From an uncultured Vicinamibacterales bacterium (GTDB lineage Bacteria > Acidobacteriota > Vicinamibacteria > Vicinamibacterales > UBA8438): a stretch of 64,000 nucleotides of DNA. The stretch is from NCBI GenBank assembly GCA_958295905.1, contig OY282382.1, forward strand, positions 682,001 to 746,000, read 5' to 3'. The notes below the pieces were generated by a model. That model searched no databases and was not told the origin of the DNA. It was given only the letters and a program-made list of their open reading frames with translations. Each line of letters starts with the position of its first letter. Position 1 is the stretch's first letter. Both the position numbers and the translations under genes were made by a program. Shown one piece after another: positions 1-8,285 of this stretch.

Positions 1-1
1 C

Positions 2-1723
2 TGGACGCTGATGTTCTCCGGATGGTCGGCGTCCAGCCTGGCCCAGCCGCCCACCGTGGCGATCCACCCCGTCGGCGAGACCGACGCGGTCCATGCGGAC
101 ACGACCGCCCGCGTGGGTCTCGATATCACCCTCGACCCCGGCTACCACGTCAATTCCAACACGCCGCTGGACGATCTCCTGATTCCGACGGTGTTGAGGC
201 TCGACCCCCCCGAGGGGTTCGACCTCGAGGGGGTGGCGTTCCCGGAGGCGATCCTGCTCGATCAGGCCGGTGCGGAAGAGCCGCTCGCGGTGTTCGAGGA
301 AGAGTTCGTGATCGGGGCGGCCCTGCGTGTCGATGCGTCCCTGGCTCCCGGCACCTATGCCATCCCCGGCACGCTGCGCTATCAGGCCTGCAACGACCGG
401 ATGTGCTTCAACCCGACGAACGCCCCCATCCAGTTCGACGTGACGGTGGTCCCGGACAGTCAGCCGCTGGCGGCGGTGCGGGCGGACATGTTCGCGGGCC
501 TGACGATGGCCGACCCCGACGGGAGCGCCCCGGCCCCGGCGTCGGCGGGCGCGCCGGTTCTCGACGATCTGTCGGTGATGACCGCGCTCGAGGACTTCGA
601 GGTGCTCGGCAGCACCGGCGGCTACCTGGGCACCGAGGCGTTTCTCGGATTCATGGAGGCGGCCGAGTCGGGTGAGGGCGGGCGCGGCTGGTTCGAGGGC
701 CGTGGACCGGTGGCGATCCTGCTCTTGATTCTGGTCGGCGGCCTCGCCCTGAATCTGACCCCCTGCGTGCTGCCGATGATTCCCATCAACCTGGCGATCA
801 TCGGCGCCGGGGCCAGGGCGGGCTCCCGGACCCGGGGCTTCGCGCTCGGCGGGGCCTACGGCGCGGCGATGGCCCTCGTCTACGGCATTCTCGGGCTCGT
901 GGTCATCCTGACGGCGGGCTCGTTCGGCACGATCAACGCGTCTCCGTGGTTCAACGTCGGGATCGCCGCGCTGTTCGTCGTCCTCGGGCTCGCGATGTTC
1001 GACGTCTTCGCCATCGACTTCTCGCGGCTGCAGTCCCGGCTCACGACGGGGACCAACCAGGGCGGGTCGTTCGTGGTCGCGTTCGGCATGGGCGCGGTCG
1101 CCGCCCTGCTGGCGGGGGCGTGCGTCGCGCCGGTGGTCATCCAGGTCATCGTGTTCTCGAGCAACCTGTACGGCACCGGCACGACCCTGGCCCTCGCGCT
1201 GCCGTTCGTCCTGGGAATCGGGATGGCCGTGCCGTGGCCGCTCGCGGGCGCCGGACTGTCGTGGATGCCGAAACCGGGGGCCTGGATGGTCCACGTCAAG
1301 CATGCGTTCGGCGTGTTCATTCTCGGCACCGCGCTGTACTACGGCTACCTGGGCTACGGGTTGTTCGCGCAGCGCTGGGTCGATCCCGAGGAGGTCGCCA
1401 GCAGCGCCCGGGCGCTGCTGGACGAAGGCTGGCACGCCTCGCTCGGCCGGGGCCTGGCGGCGGCGAGGGCGGAGAACAAGCTGGTCCTCGTCGACATGTG
1501 GGCGACGTGGTGCAAGAACTGCCTCACGATGGACCGCACCACCCTCAAGGCCGCGGCGGTCGAAGCGGGGCTGGAGGGGTACGTGAAGGTGAAGTTCCAG
1601 GCGGAGGATCTCGATGCCTCCCCCGCCCGGGACGTGCTGAAGCATCTCGACGGCGTCGGGTTGCCGACCTACGCCATTCTGCGCCCCGTATCGGACGCCC
1701 GGACCGCCGATGCCGGCTCCTGA
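2..1723 (+). CDS. DsbD-family thiol:disulfide interchange protein, 5' end outside window
   Basis: This is predicted to carry electrons across the inner membrane to periplasmic thiols. The reading frame is open to the left edge, and the first visible residues (WTLMFSGWSASSLAQ) look like the end of a signal peptide, so the true start lies upstream and the ATG at 11 is probably internal. Visible order: a periplasmic DsbD-alpha-like domain with the cysteine pair CNDRMC near residue 130, then about eight membrane segments (roughly residues 235-450) containing LTPCVLP and AGACVAP, the two membrane cysteines expected of the family, and finally a thioredoxin domain with WATWCKNC near residue 495. The three modules match full-length DsbD/ScsB proteins. 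It ends 50 bp before a small lipoprotein gene on the same strand. Family assignment is strong; the natural substrate is not visible. Confidence 0.9.
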   Translation, partial: WTLMFSGWSASSLAQPPTVAIHPVGETDAVHADTTARVGLDITLDPGYHVNSNTPLDDLLIPTVLRLDPPEGFDLEGVAFPEAILLDQAGAEEPLAVFEEEFVIGAALRVDASLAPGTYAIPGTLRYQACNDRMCFNPTNAPIQFDVTVVPDSQPLAAVRADMFAGLTMADPDGSAPAPASAGAPVLDDLSVMTALEDFEVLGSTGGYLGTEAFLGFMEAAESGEGGRGWFEGRGPVAILLLILVGGLALNLTPCVLPMIPINLAIIGAGARAGSRTRGFALGGAYGAAMALVYGILGLVVILTAGSFGTINASPWFNVGIAALFVVLGLAMFDVFAIDFSRLQSRLTTGTNQGGSFVVAFGMGAVAALLAGACVAPVVIQVIVFSSNLYGTGTTLALALPFVLGIGMAVPWPLAGAGLSWMPKPGAWMVHVKHAFGVFILGTALYYGYLGYGLFAQRWVDPEEVASSARALLDEGWHASLGRGLAAARAENKLVLVDMWATWCKNCLTMDRTTLKAAAVEAGLEGYVKVKFQAEDLDASPARDVLKHLDGVGLPTYAILRPVSDARTADAGS

Positions 1724-1777
1724 ACGGCGGGCTCCGGGCCGGTGCGGATGGCGGGGCCGTGAAGGGACAGAGCCGTG

Positions 1778-2176
1778 ATGAATCGTTTCCGGAACATGCT
1801 GCTGGTGGTGGTCCCGGTGCTGGCGGCGTGCGCCATGCAGCCGGGAGAGATCAACCTCGTGAGCTCGTTCGGGGAGCAGCTCGCGGCGGTCGACGGCGTG
1901 ACCGACTTCCAGCACGACGGCAACGAGCTGACCTTCACGGGCCCGGACGGCGGGGGCGGCTTCGCATCCTGGCGGGTGCGCATCGAGTCGACCGAGCTGG
2001 TCTCCGGCGACGGGCGGCCGCTGGAAGGTCACGTGGTTTCGTCCTGGTATCGGGACGGCGAGATGATCGAGCTGATGGGCTCGATGTACACGCTGCCGAA
2101 CGAGTTCTTCGATACCGGCATCGCGCAGGAGTGCTACGCCCTCTGGGACGAGGCGTCGAACTCCTGGGACTGGTAG
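1778..2176 (+). CDS. small lipoprotein of unknown function
   Basis: The 132-residue product starts with a short basic and hydrophobic segment ending in a lipobox-like LAAC, so it is predicted to be exported, lipidated on the cysteine and membrane-anchored. A GTG directly precedes the chosen ATG; the ATG is preferred because AGGGA lies about 10 bp upstream. The mature part is acidic and rich in beta-type sequence (a run of GGGG near residue 60, a tryptophan-rich C-terminus ending SNSWDW). I recognise no family. It follows the DsbD-like gene closely and may be co-transcribed with it, but no functional link can be read from the sequence. Confidence 0.75.
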   Translation: MNRFRNMLLVVVPVLAACAMQPGEINLVSSFGEQLAAVDGVTDFQHDGNELTFTGPDGGGGFASWRVRIESTELVSGDGRPLEGHVVSSWYRDGEMIELMGSMYTLPNEFFDTGIAQECYALWDEASNSWDW

Positions 2177-2197
2177 CGGTCTTCGCAGGAGGGCGGC

Positions 2198-3106
2198 TCA
2201 TTCGCCGGCCGGCGCCGGAACCCGGACCCGCAAGGCCTTCGGATGAATCGCCGCGGACAACGAGCGCCCACCCTGCACGACTTCTCCGTCGACGTGAAAC
2301 CGCAGGGGCACGTCCGCGGAGATCGTCACCCCGGCCACCCGGGAGCAGCGTACGTAGGGGTTGCGGTCGATGGTGCCGTTGAAGAGGCGCCGCAGCCCCC
2401 ACAGAGCTCTCGCCGGCCCGATCGGGTCCACCGACACCAAATCGAGGAGGCCGTCATCAAGGCGGGCGCGCGGCGCGATCACCGCCCCGTTGCCGTACTG
2501 CCGGCCGTTCGCCACCTCGACGATCAGCGCCGGCCGCTCGATCGCGCGTTCCCCGGTCACGAGGGTGTACCGCCGGCTCCGGCCGCGAACCAACTGCCGC
2601 GCCACCGCCCGCACGTAACCGGACAGTCCGCGGCCGGCCAGACGACCGAACAGATCGGCCACCGAAACCGCCAGCCCCACGCCCGCGATGTTCACGAAGG
2701 GCCGGCCGGCGAACTCGCCCACATCGATGATCCGGTCGCGGCCGCGCACCGCCGCCGCGACCGCCTGCGCGGGCCTGAGGCTGATACCGAGCTCCCGCGC
2801 CAATCCGTTTCCGGATCCGGCCGGCACGATACCGAGCACCGCGCCCCGGCGCATCAGCGCCGAAGCCACTTCGTTGACGGTGCCGTCGCCCCCCCAGGCC
2901 ACGACCGGAGAGAACCCCCGGCCCACCAGGGCCGCCGCGAGCGCCCGGCCGTGCCCCGGTCCCTCCGTGAACGTCACCTCGCAGGGGACGCCGGCGTCCG
3001 CGCAGCGTTGCCGGGCCATCTCGGCCAACCCCTGGATCTTCCCTCTGCGGGCCGTGGAACCCGCGGCGGGGTTGATGATGAACGCCAGCGGAGACCGTAC
3101 CGTCAA
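2198..3106 (-). CDS. diacylglycerol/sphingosine-kinase-family lipid kinase (YegS/BmrU type)
   Basis: Predicted ATP-dependent lipid kinase. It begins with the family's FIINPAAG strand, has the nucleotide-binding GGDGTVNEVA near residue 72 and PAGSGNGLARELG near residue 95, and ends with the beta-sandwich domain typical of the DagK/LCB5 catalytic family (FHVDGEVVQGG near residue 272). At 302 residues it is the usual length. The only in-frame initiator at the 5' end is TTG; this start is chosen because it places the first beta strand at residue 7. It converges on the lipoprotein gene at 1778-2176 and is divergent from the GAF-protein gene at 3225. The lipid substrate cannot be predicted. Confidence 0.9.
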   Translation of the reverse strand: MTVRSPLAFIINPAAGSTARRGKIQGLAEMARQRCADAGVPCEVTFTEGPGHGRALAAALVGRGFSPVVAWGGDGTVNEVASALMRRGAVLGIVPAGSGNGLARELGISLRPAQAVAAAVRGRDRIIDVGEFAGRPFVNIAGVGLAVSVADLFGRLAGRGLSGYVRAVARQLVRGRSRRYTLVTGERAIERPALIVEVANGRQYGNGAVIAPRARLDDGLLDLVSVDPIGPARALWGLRRLFNGTIDRNPYVRCSRVAGVTISADVPLRFHVDGEVVQGGRSLSAAIHPKALRVRVPAPAGE

Positions 3107-3186
3107 GGGTTGTTCCCGCGCCGACGCGGGCCGCGCAACGCGGCGGGCGAACGCTCACCACCGCATCCGGGAGACGAAACGGGAGA

Positions 3187-3213
3187 TTACGGCCGGACCA
3201 ACGGTGGTATAGT
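3187..3213 (+). promoter_or_regulatory. possible sigma-70-type promoter of the GAF-protein gene
   Basis: TTACGG (3187-3192) and TATAGT (3208-3213) are separated by 15 bp. The ATG at 3225 would lie only a few bases after the expected start site, implying a very short leader. The spacing is below optimum, so this is tentative. Confidence 0.3.
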
Positions 3214-3224
3214 AGCTGCCTGAT

Positions 3225-4568
3225 ATGGGTAGCCGCTGGGTTCGCACCGTAGTCGTCATTGTAGCATTCGCGACACTGGTCTTCGCGGGGAATCAGATCC
3301 GGCTTTCGAACGCCGCGCTCGCCGCCGAGCAGGGCAGAGAGCGGGTCTTCACCGACCTCGGCTGGACGCTCCAGCTCACCCTCGCCGAGCTGAGGAGCGC
3401 CCAGCAGGCCTACGTGGCGGACGGCCAGGACCGGGACTACTGGACCGCGCAGGTCGCCGACCACCTCGTGACGGTCGGCGACCGCCTCGACAATCTCAAG
3501 CAGGTCGCGAACCCGGGCGCGCTCGACGCCCTCGACCTCGCGGTGGCGGCGGTCGCCGACATCAGAGAAAAGGACGAGGACGCCCGCGGGCACATCGGTT
3601 CGGATCAGCCGCTCGCGGCATCGGACCTGATCTTCACCGACGGTTTCGAACTCATCGATCTCGCCACCGCGCAGGTGCAGGCGGCGTTGCAGGCCGAGCG
3701 CACGACGCGAATCGACGTGATGCGGGCGGCCCGCTCGTCGCAGGCGACGATGATGTGGATCGTTGCCATCGTCATCGTCCTGTCCATGCTGGCGCTCGCG
3801 CCCCTGCGCGCCGAGGCCGAGCCGGATCCGGCCGAGGACGGCGACGAATACCGCTTCATGGAATCCTCCGGACTGTCGTTGTCGCTGGACAACGAGTCGG
3901 AGCGCGACGCGCCCGCCCTTTCCCCGGACGGCCCCGGGGACGCGGCGGAGGCCGCTGGAAGCGCGTCACCGGCGGCCGGCGGGGACGCCGTCCGCGAATC
4001 GCCCGCCAAGGAGCCCGGGCCGGACCTCGGCGCCGTGGCCGCGCTGTGCACCGATTTCGGCAATCTCACCAGGCAGAATCAGCTCTCCGATCTGTTGGCG
4101 CGAACCGCGGCGTTGATGAACGCCCGCGGGATCATCATCTGGGTGAGCAACGAGAACGCTCGGACGTTGCAGCCAGCGCTGGAACATGGATACCCGCCGG
4201 GGACTCTGCAGCGCATCGGCTCGATTCCGCAGGTCGGGGACAACCCGACATGCGCCGCGTTCAACACCAACCGCATTCAGGTCGTCGAATCCGACGACGC
4301 CGACACCGGCGCCCTGGCCGCGCCGCTCATGGCCGCGGATCGCTGTATCGGGGTGCTGTCCGCCGAGCTGCGCGACGATTGGGAGTCGAGCGGGGCGGTG
4401 CAGGCGACCGCCTCCATCCTGGCCGCCCAGTTGGCGCCACTGCTGCCCGCCGACCCGGCGGCGGCGGCGCCCCTCCCCGTCGCCGCCACCGGAACGCACG
4501 ACCAGGAAGGCGCCGGCGCGGGAACCGAGGAAACCGCCCCGTCGCCGCGGCACGGCGCCGGACGGTGA
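3225..4568 (+). CDS. membrane-anchored GAF-domain protein
   Basis: The 447-residue protein has a membrane segment at residues 7-22, a predicted all-helical extracytoplasmic region (about 30-175) resembling four-helix CHASE3-type sensor domains, and a second membrane segment (about 180-198, MWIVAIVIVLSMLALAPL). An acidic low-complexity linker (about 200-270) follows, then a GAF domain (about 275-420; IIIWVSNENARTLQPALEHG, LAAPLMAADRCIGVL). No kinase, cyclase or HTH output domain follows, so it may act as a sensor partner for another protein. The fabZ-like gene starts 7 bp after its stop, which suggests one transcript. The N-terminal sensor assignment is by architecture only; the GAF call is more secure. 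Confidence 0.75.
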   Translation: MGSRWVRTVVVIVAFATLVFAGNQIRLSNAALAAEQGRERVFTDLGWTLQLTLAELRSAQQAYVADGQDRDYWTAQVADHLVTVGDRLDNLKQVANPGALDALDLAVAAVADIREKDEDARGHIGSDQPLAASDLIFTDGFELIDLATAQVQAALQAERTTRIDVMRAARSSQATMMWIVAIVIVLSMLALAPLRAEAEPDPAEDGDEYRFMESSGLSLSLDNESERDAPALSPDGPGDAAEAAGSASPAAGGDAVRESPAKEPGPDLGAVAALCTDFGNLTRQNQLSDLLARTAALMNARGIIIWVSNENARTLQPALEHGYPPGTLQRIGSIPQVGDNPTCAAFNTNRIQVVESDDADTGALAAPLMAADRCIGVLSAELRDDWESSGAVQATASILAAQLAPLLPADPAAAAPLPVAATGTHDQEGAGAGTEETAPSPRHGAGR

Positions 4569-4575
4569 CCGTTCC

Positions 4576-5055
4576 ATGGAATCGTTGAGCCTCCCGCTCG
4601 ACTACGGCGCCATCGAGCGGATACTCCCCCACCGCTATCCGTTCCTTCTCGTCGACCGGATCACGGAGCTCGAGGTCGACAAGCGCATCGTCGGCATCAA
4701 GAACGTCTCCCTCAACGAACGATATCTCGCCCGCCGACCCGGCGAGCGCCCGGTGCTGCCGCCGACCATCCTGACCGAAGCGGTCGCCCAGGTCGGAGCG
4801 ATTCTGATTCTCTCCAAACCGGAGAACCGCGAGAAGCTGATTTACATCGTGGGCATCGAGCGGGTGCGCTACCGCAGACCGACCCATCCCGGCGACGTCC
4901 TGCATATCGAGGTCAACGTGAAACGTCTGCGCAGCCGCATGGGCCAGTTGCACGGCGTAGCGACGGCGGGCGGCAAGACGGCGCTCGACGGCCGGATGAC
5001 CTTCGCCCTCGGACCCACGCAACAGCCCGGCCGGACCGCGGCGCCGGCCCGGTAA
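4576..5055 (+). CDS. FabZ-like 3-hydroxyacyl-ACP dehydratase (hotdog fold), divergent active-site loop
   Basis: Predicted hotdog-fold dehydratase acting on 3-hydroxyacyl thioesters. The 159-residue length and the opening LPHRYPFLLVDRI (residues 13-25, with the catalytic-type histidine) match FabZ, as does ILTEAVAQVGAIL with the catalytic-type glutamate near residue 65. The family's next conserved segment, usually GHFPGxPxMPG, reads ARRPGERPVLPP, so its histidine and second glycine are missing. It does not sit with lpx or fab genes, unlike most fabZ; it follows a GAF protein. It could be a housekeeping FabZ with a drifted loop or a paralogue with another substrate. Hence no gene symbol is given. 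Confidence 0.75.
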   Translation: MESLSLPLDYGAIERILPHRYPFLLVDRITELEVDKRIVGIKNVSLNERYLARRPGERPVLPPTILTEAVAQVGAILILSKPENREKLIYIVGIERVRYRRPTHPGDVLHIEVNVKRLRSRMGQLHGVATAGGKTALDGRMTFALGPTQQPGRTAAPAR

Positions 5056-5113
5056 CCACCGCTCTGCGGTTCCGCCCGCCGCTCGACCAACTCTCGGGAC
5101 TCTCTCTGATAGA

Positions 5114-5761
5114 ATGCACGCCATGGCTTCAAAACAACGTCGCAGACAGCCCCCCCCCGCGCCCGTCGTCGAGGCGCACTCGAACGGCGGGCGGTGGGCG
5201 CTGATCGCGCTCGGTGTCGTCGTTCTCGCCGGCGCCGGGGCCTTCCTGATGTCACGTGCGGACCGGGCGGCGCCGGCCCCGCGCGATCAGGCGGGCGAAG
5301 CGTCATCAGCGCCTGCATCGCCAGCCCCGACGGCTTCGACCGCCGCGGGCGGCGCCGCCCCGCAGTTCACGAGCGCCGATCTCGAAGGACTGCCGATGCC
5401 GCCGCTGCCGTATGTGCCGCAGACGGCGGGTCCGGCCGACCTCATGAGGCAGGCCTACGTGTTCGCGGCGCGGAATCCGGACGTGCTGGAGTACGTGCCC
5501 TGCTATTGCGGTTGCGGCAACAGCGACGGCCATCGGTCGAACGTGGACTGTTTCGTCGAGTCGCGCGCACCGAACGGCGCCGTGACCGAGTGGGACGTCC
5601 ACGGCATGACCTGATCGCATTGTCTGGCTGTCGCGCGTGACGCGATGCAGATGCATGCTCTCGGCGCCTCCCCTTCGGATATCCAGGACGCGGTCCTGAA
5701 CAAGTACGCTTCACAGTCCGCCTACGCCACGCCGACGCCGGCCGCGCCGCGCGGCAACTGA
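5114..5761 (+). CDS. CYCXC/PCYCGC-motif (seleno)protein with in-frame TGA (predicted Sec at codon 167)
   Basis: The N-terminus has a basic start and one hydrophobic segment (about residues 29-46) followed by a Pro/Ala-rich linker, so the protein is predicted to be tethered outside the cytoplasm. The signature PCYCGCGNSDGHRSNVDCF lies at about residues 134-152, defining the PCYCGC/CYCXC family. Translation reaches WDVHGMT and then TGA at 5612-5614. The same frame continues SHCLAVARDAMQMH...GASPSDIQDAVLNKY and stops at TGA 5759-5761, giving 215 residues. From what I know of the family, the region after HG(M/V) carries CxxC followed by this helical tail; the TGA replaces the first cysteine (UxxC). 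Family members annotated as selenoproteins are known. A second ATG at 5123 is an alternative start. Read conventionally, the gene would end at 5614 without its conserved tail. Confidence 0.75.
5614..5646 (+). promoter_or_regulatory. candidate bacterial SECIS stem-loop
   Basis: Immediately after the in-frame TGA (5612-5614), ATCGC (5614-5618) can pair with GCGAT (5642-5646) and GTC (5622-5624) with GAC (5639-5641), with a short upper GC/GC pairing around an apical TGTC (5629-5632). The apical loop lies about 15 nt from the TGA, in the range reported for SelB-dependent elements. Pairings were found by eye without energy calculation. Confidence 0.5.
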
Positions 5762-5833
5762 CTGACCCATCCGGGTGCGCCCACGGCCTGCGTGGGGTCG
5801 CACCCGGACTCCGCGCACCCGCCATCATCCCGC

Positions 5834-7363
5834 ATGGTGCCGCGCAGTTCTCCCCGGCCGCCGGCGGAACTGCTTGCCGGCCTGTACGAGTCCATCCCCG
5901 AAGGGATCTACATCGCCACGCTCGACGCCATGACCGTCGAGACGTTGAGCGCGAACCCGCACCTGAAGCTCATGTTCGGGTTCGACCCGGACGAACCCGA
6001 CGGCAGGCTGCAGCCGTTCGCCGCGGACCGGTTCGTCGACGAGCGGGCCCGCGCGGACTTCATCGCCCGGTTGCGCCGGGACGGCGCGGTCAGCAACTAC
6101 TTGGTCCGTCTCCGGCGGGCGGACGACAGCTCGATGTGGGTCGAGGTCACCGCAACGCTGCAGACGCGGGACGACCAGGGTCCGCTGCGCCTCGATGCCC
6201 TCGTACGCGACGTCAGCGAGCGGCGGAAGCTCGACACGCAGGGGCGCGACCCGGGCCATGAGCTCGTGCAGTCGGAGAAGATGGCGGCCCTGGGCCAGAC
6301 GATCTCCGGCGTGGCCCACGAGCTGAACAATCCGCTGGCGACCATTCTGACGTGTGCGGAACGACTCGCGGCGCGTCCCGTCGAGCCCGAGACGAAACGC
6401 GGGATCGAGACGATTCTCGGCGAGGCCGAGCGGGCCGCGAGAATCGTGAGGAACCTGCTGACCTTCGCCCGCAAGCGCAATACCACCCGGGCGCTCGTCG
6501 ACATGAACGACATCGTGCGCGACACCCTGGCCCTGCGCGCCTACGAACAGCGGGTGTCGAACATCACGACCCTCGACGCCCTCGCCAGCGGGCTGCCCCA
6601 CATCTTCTCCGACCCCCATCAGGTGAAGCAGGCGCTGCTGAACCTGATGATCAACGCCGAACACGCGATGCTGGCCGCGAACGGCCGGGGCTCGCTCGTC
6701 ACCCGGAGCTGGTATGACGATGCCCAGGGCATGGTCACCCTCGAGGTCAATGACGACGGTCCCGGCATCCCGGACGAAGCCCGGAGCCGGATCTTCGATC
6801 CCTTCTTCACGACCAAGGCGATCGGCAAGGGAACCGGACTCGGGCTGACCGTGGCCTATGCCATCGTGCAGGAGCACGGGGGACAGATTCGCGTCGATTC
6901 GGTTCCCGGCGCCGGAGCGTCGTTCTTCGTGTCGTTTCCGGCCGGCGCGGGCGTGCGCCGCGCGGCGCCGGCGGCCACCGGCGACCGGGCGCCGGCGGCC
7001 GGGGCCCGCGTCCTGCTCGTGGAGGACGAACCCGCTCTCGCCGCGGCGGTGGCCGACTCGCTGGCCGACGCCGGCTACCGCGTGGAGCGCGCCGGCGACG
7101 GGGAAGAGGCGCTGCAGCGCGTCGAGGACCAGCCTTTCGATCTCGTCATCTGCGATCTGAAGATGCCGCGGCTGGACGGACGCGCGTTCTACCGGGTGCT
7201 GTGCGAAACGAAACCGTCACTCGCCCGCCGCATGATCTTCGTCACCGGGGACGTGGCGGGCACCGATGCGGATCGCTTCCTGGTCGAAACCGGATGCCGA
7301 TGGCTGGCCAAGCCGTTTCGGCTTCACGATCTGCTCCGGGTGGCCCACGAGGTGATCGGGTAA
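5834..7363 (+). CDS. hybrid sensor histidine kinase (PAS-HisKA-HATPase-REC)
   Basis: Predicted cytoplasmic two-component kinase without membrane segments. From the ATG at 5834 the domains are: PAS (about residues 15-130), HisKA with the phospho-acceptor H in SGVAHELNNPLATI (about 155-220), HATPase with NLMINAEHAM (N box), DDGPGIP (G1) and GTGLGLTVAY (G2), then an Ala/Pro linker and a receiver domain (about 390-508) with acceptor Asp in LVICDLKMPRLDG and the conserved Lys in LAKPFR. The frame is open 14 codons further upstream, but those codons are unlike coding sequence, so the inner ATG is preferred. A separate NtrC-type regulator lies at 9416 and could be a partner, but they are not in one operon. 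Confidence 0.88.
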   Translation: MVPRSSPRPPAELLAGLYESIPEGIYIATLDAMTVETLSANPHLKLMFGFDPDEPDGRLQPFAADRFVDERARADFIARLRRDGAVSNYLVRLRRADDSSMWVEVTATLQTRDDQGPLRLDALVRDVSERRKLDTQGRDPGHELVQSEKMAALGQTISGVAHELNNPLATILTCAERLAARPVEPETKRGIETILGEAERAARIVRNLLTFARKRNTTRALVDMNDIVRDTLALRAYEQRVSNITTLDALASGLPHIFSDPHQVKQALLNLMINAEHAMLAANGRGSLVTRSWYDDAQGMVTLEVNDDGPGIPDEARSRIFDPFFTTKAIGKGTGLGLTVAYAIVQEHGGQIRVDSVPGAGASFFVSFPAGAGVRRAAPAATGDRAPAAGARVLLVEDEPALAAAVADSLADAGYRVERAGDGEEALQRVEDQPFDLVICDLKMPRLDGRAFYRVLCETKPSLARRMIFVTGDVAGTDADRFLVETGCRWLAKPFRLHDLLRVAHEVIG

Positions 7364-7370
7364 CCGGGCG

Positions 7371-7498
7371 CCGCCCCCGGATCACGCGACGCTCGTCCTG
7401 CGAACCGCCGTCGGCAGGCGGGCCTTGGCCATGCGCCGCCCCGGATCACGCGACGCTCGTCCTGCGAACCGCCGTCGGCAGGCGGGCCTTGGCCATGT
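7371..7498. repeat. 64-bp tandem duplication of the sigma-factor gene 3' end
   Basis: Two nearly identical units with a 64-bp period (about 7371-7434 and 7435-7498) share ggatcacgcgacgctc and the following bases up to ggccatg. The right unit holds the last codons and stop of the sigma-factor gene; the left unit is an extra copy just outside it, still encoding the same C-terminal peptide (MAKARLPTAVRRTSVA) on the minus strand. Confidence 0.9.
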
Positions 7499-8285
7499 TC
7501 AGGCGCCGGCGGCCCGGTCCGGCCGGGGTCTCACCGGCGATCATCGACGCGGCCATCTCCTTGGGACTCAGGTCGGGACCGAGCTCCTCGCGCAGGCGCT
7601 CCACCGCGCGCGCATGCAACTGCGATACACGGGACTCGTTCACCCCGATCTCGCTGCCAATCTCCTTCATGGTCACGTCGCCGTAGTAGTACAGGCCGAT
7701 GACCTTCCGTTCGCGGGCCGGCAACGTCTTGATGGCCTCCCGGACCCGGTTGGCGACATCGTCCCGCTCGCAGACCCGGTCGGGCCCCGGCAACTCCGCC
7801 GGGGTCATGACCGGCGGCAGATTCGCGCTGTCCGCGGCGTCGCCGGCGGCGAGAGGCGACGTTGATTCAATCGTCTTGATGCGGACGATGGTGCGGCTCA
7901 GCCGCGCTTCGTCCGATCCCAGGTGTTTCGCGAGGTCGGCGAGAGACGGCTCGGCTCCGAGCTCGTGACGCAGCTTCTCGCGGGCCGCCTCCAGCTCCCG
8001 ACGGACCTTGCGAACCCCGCGCGGCCACGCATCGCGGCGCATGGCGTCGATCATCGCGCCCCGGACGCGCCGTTCGGCGAACGTCTCGAACTTGATGCCG
8101 CGCCCCTCGTCGAAACGGTGCGCCGCGTCGATCAGTCCGATCATGCCGTCCTGGACCAGGTCGCCCAAGTCGATCGAATGCGGCAAGGAAGCGGCCATGC
8201 GCCGGGCCATCGCTTCGACGAACGGCACGCCGGCGGTGATGCGGTCGTGGTCGTTGGGGTCGTTTACGGATACTTGCGCCTTCAT
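7446..8285 (-). CDS. FliA/WhiG-family RNA polymerase sigma factor
   Basis: A 279-residue sigma-70-family factor of group 3 layout. Region 2 is visible as IDLGDLVQDGMIGLIDAAHRF and RGIKFETFAERRVRGAMIDA, region 3 around residues 100-145, and region 4 as IKTLPARERKVIGLYYYGDV followed by the helix-turn-helix GVNESRVSQLHARAVERLRE. Spacing and motifs match FliA/WhiG factors that direct motility or developmental regulons. The start at 8285 is chosen over upstream initiators because GGAGG lies 7 bp before it. No flagellar genes occur in the window, so its regulon is unknown. The 3' end is tandemly duplicated downstream. Confidence 0.9.
   Translation of the reverse strand: MKAQVSVNDPNDHDRITAGVPFVEAMARRMAASLPHSIDLGDLVQDGMIGLIDAAHRFDEGRGIKFETFAERRVRGAMIDAMRRDAWPRGVRKVRRELEAAREKLRHELGAEPSLADLAKHLGSDEARLSRTIVRIKTIESTSPLAAGDAADSANLPPVMTPAELPGPDRVCERDDVANRVREAIKTLPARERKVIGLYYYGDVTMKEIGSEIGVNESRVSQLHARAVERLREELGPDLSPKEMAASMIAGETPAGPGRRRLNMAKARLPTAVRRTSVA

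Noticed and set aside
5612..5614. TGA read as an ordinary stop of the CYCXC gene
   Set aside because: The same frame stays open with family-like residues for another 48 codons and a stem-loop follows; ordinary termination would leave a truncated protein. It remains the alternative if Sec genes are absent.
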